From NCBI GenBank assembly GCA_035764725.1, contig DASTYT010000083.1, forward strand, positions 1 to 37,822: DNA of 37,822 nucleotides. Direction: 5' to 3'. This stretch comes from Candidatus Methylomirabilota bacterium (GTDB lineage: Bacteria; Methylomirabilota; Methylomirabilia; Rokubacteriales; CSP1-6). Both the position numbers and the translations under genes were made by a program. Positions 36,423 to 37,822 of the stretch are shown piece by piece. Every line of letters starts with the position of its first letter. Position 1 is the stretch's first letter. The notes under the pieces were generated by a model. The model was given only the letters and a program-made list of their open reading frames with translations. It was not told the DNA's origin and searched no databases.

Positions 36423-37811
36423 ATGCAACGCCGGCTCGCCGCGATCCTCGCCGCCGATATCGAGGGGTATAGCCGCCTCATGGGCGAGGACGAGGCGGCC
36501 ACCGTCCGGGACCTCAAGGGCCACCAGGCCGTCGTCCTCCCCATGGTCGGGCAGCACGGCGGCCGCGTCATGGACACCGCGGGCGACGGCATTCTAGCCG
36601 AATTCCCCAGCGTGACCGGGGCTATCGAGTGCGCGGTCGAGATCCAGACGGTGATGGCGCAGCGCAACGTCGACGTCCCCGAGGCGCGCCGCATGCGCTT
36701 CCGCATGGGCGTCAACGTGGGCGACGTCATCCACGATGGCGACCGCATCTACGGTGACGGCATCAACATCGCGTCCCGCTTGCAGACCGCGGCGGAGCCG
36801 GGCGGCATCTGCATCTCACGCCCAGTGTTCGACCAGCTCAATCGGGCCGCGGCCGCCGCGTTTCAGACGCTCGGGCCGCGCGTCTTCAAGAACATCGTCC
36901 AACCGGTGGAGGTGTTCGCCCGGCGCCCCGCGGAGGGGGAGCCACGGGGCGAGGCCGGGGAGCCCGCGCCGCTCACCCAGGAGATCCGGTTCTGCCGAGC
37001 GCCCGACGGCGTCCAGCTCGCGTACGCGATGGTGGGCCAGGGGCCACCCGTCGTGAAGCCGGGAAACTGGATGACCCATCTCGATTACGACCTGGAGAGC
37101 CCGATCTGGCGGCGCCTCTATCGCGAGCTCACGAAGCGGAACACCCTCCTTCGCTATGACGCCCGGGGTAACGGGCTCTCGGATCGGGTCGTCGAGGACA
37201 TCTCGTTCGACGCCCTGGTGTTCGACCTCGAGTCGGTGGTCGACGCGGCGGGGGTGGACCGCTTCGCGCTCATGGGCATCTCGTTGGGCTGCGCGGTGGC
37301 GATCGCATACGCAGCCCGACATCCCGGGCGCGTGTCGCAGCTCATCCTCTACGGGGGGTATGCGCTGGGCCGCAACAAGCGCCCGCTGAGCGCGGCCGAA
37401 GTCGAGGAAGAGGCCGCCATGCGGACTCTGACGCGGCTCGGCTGGGGTAAGGAGAACGCGGCGTTTCGGCAGATGTTCACCTCCCAGTTCATCCCGGGCG
37501 GAACGAAAGAGCAAGCCGACTGGTTCAACGAGCTCCAGCGGGTCAACGTCTCGCCCGAGGTGGCGGTGCAGTTCATGGAGGTAAGCGGTACGGTGGACGT
37601 CACCGCCCTCCTCCCCAAGCTCACCATGCCCACCCTGGTCATGCACGCGACCGGCGACGCCCGCGTCCCCTTCGAGTCGGGGCGGCGCATGGCGGCCGGC
37701 ATTCCCGGGGCCCGCTTCGTGCCGCTGACCGGCAGCAACCACATATTCCGCGAGGATGAGCCCGCGTACGGCCAGTTCGTCGAGCAGGTCCGGGCCTTCC
37801 TCTCCGGCTAG
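36423..37811 (+). CDS. Class III nucleotide cyclase domain fused to an alpha/beta hydrolase
   Basis: A 462-aa two-domain protein. Residues 1-165 are a class III adenylate/guanylate cyclase catalytic domain: RRLAAILAADIEGYSRLMGEDEAATVRDL (metal-binding Asp), GGRVMDTAGDGILAEFPSV (second metal Asp) and FRMGVNVGDVIHDGDRIYGDGINIASRLQTAAEPGGICIS. After a short linker (AEGEPRGEAGEPAP), residues about 190-460 are an alpha/beta hydrolase with LLRYDARGNGLSDR, the elbow GISLGCAVA, the acid in TGDARVPFE and the His in GSNHIF. ATG at 36423 is preferred to the GTG at 36405. No membrane segment is seen. The hydrolase part may sense or process a small molecule to tune cyclase activity. Confidence 0.9.
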   Translation: MQRRLAAILAADIEGYSRLMGEDEAATVRDLKGHQAVVLPMVGQHGGRVMDTAGDGILAEFPSVTGAIECAVEIQTVMAQRNVDVPEARRMRFRMGVNVGDVIHDGDRIYGDGINIASRLQTAAEPGGICISRPVFDQLNRAAAAAFQTLGPRVFKNIVQPVEVFARRPAEGEPRGEAGEPAPLTQEIRFCRAPDGVQLAYAMVGQGPPVVKPGNWMTHLDYDLESPIWRRLYRELTKRNTLLRYDARGNGLSDRVVEDISFDALVFDLESVVDAAGVDRFALMGISLGCAVAIAYAARHPGRVSQLILYGGYALGRNKRPLSAAEVEEEAAMRTLTRLGWGKENAAFRQMFTSQFIPGGTKEQADWFNELQRVNVSPEVAVQFMEVSGTVDVTALLPKLTMPTLVMHATGDARVPFESGRRMAAGIPGARFVPLTGSNHIFREDEPAYGQFVEQVRAFLSG

Positions 37812-37822
37812 TCCTCGAGGTA

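Overview
The window is high-GC (visibly about two thirds G+C), densely coded DNA with almost no intergenic space. The gene content is a bacterial DNA topoisomerase VI, several luciferase-like (LLM) flavin oxidoreductases, orphan ABC and TRAP substrate-binding proteins, an encapsulin iron compartment and a B-type succinate dehydrogenase. This resembles uncultured soil or groundwater lineages such as Candidatus Rokubacteria / Methylomirabilota. That placement is inference from gene content; the window has no rRNA or other phylogenetic marker.

Layout. 1-1174: tail of an IS3-type transposase and a less GC-rich, TPR-like ORF whose 5' end looks frame-disrupted. 1226-6153 (minus): a tightly packed vapB-vapC-top6B-substrate-binding protein-top6A unit behind a palindromic operator. 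6206-7165: a DedA membrane protein fused to a rhodanese domain, interrupted by an in-frame TGA. 7187-8403 (minus): an encapsulin with its ferritin-like cargo. 8509-18292 (plus): LLM oxidoreductase, histidine phosphatase, an AhpD-like protein also interrupted by an in-frame TGA, an FAD monooxygenase, a TRAP binding protein, an ABC binding protein, a large sensor histidine kinase, a Tat-exported esterase and a 2-hydroxyacid dehydrogenase. 18289-29234: two duplicated-barrel proteins, a secreted unknown, sdhCAB with a divergent LysR regulator, cysK, an alkaline-phosphatase-superfamily enzyme, an LLM oxidoreductase and an SMP-30 lactonase. 29272-37811: MFS transporter, Ldh-type dehydrogenase, alpha/beta hydrolase, LLM oxidoreductase, methyltransferase, a broken DUF222/HNH gene, an SDR and a nucleotide cyclase-hydrolase fusion.

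The most notable signal is that two genes stop at a TGA exactly where the family has a redox-loop cysteine: CxU in the rhodanese domain at 7013 and CxxU in the AhpD domain at 10291. In both, the reading frame continues with full family similarity, and a stable hairpin with a small G-bearing apical loop lies about 20 nt downstream, as in bacterial SECIS elements. Both are best read as selenoproteins. Gene finders that treat TGA only as a stop will cut each of them short or split it.

Other points of interest are a substrate-binding protein gene between the two Topo VI subunit genes, a chain of 4-base overlaps joining two solute-binding proteins to a histidine kinase, a 33-nt promoter-like element present twice, and several genes with a -10-like hexamer 6-7 nt before the ATG (probable leaderless mRNAs). 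No tRNA, rRNA or CRISPR array was seen, and no stretch over 300 bases lacks a gene.
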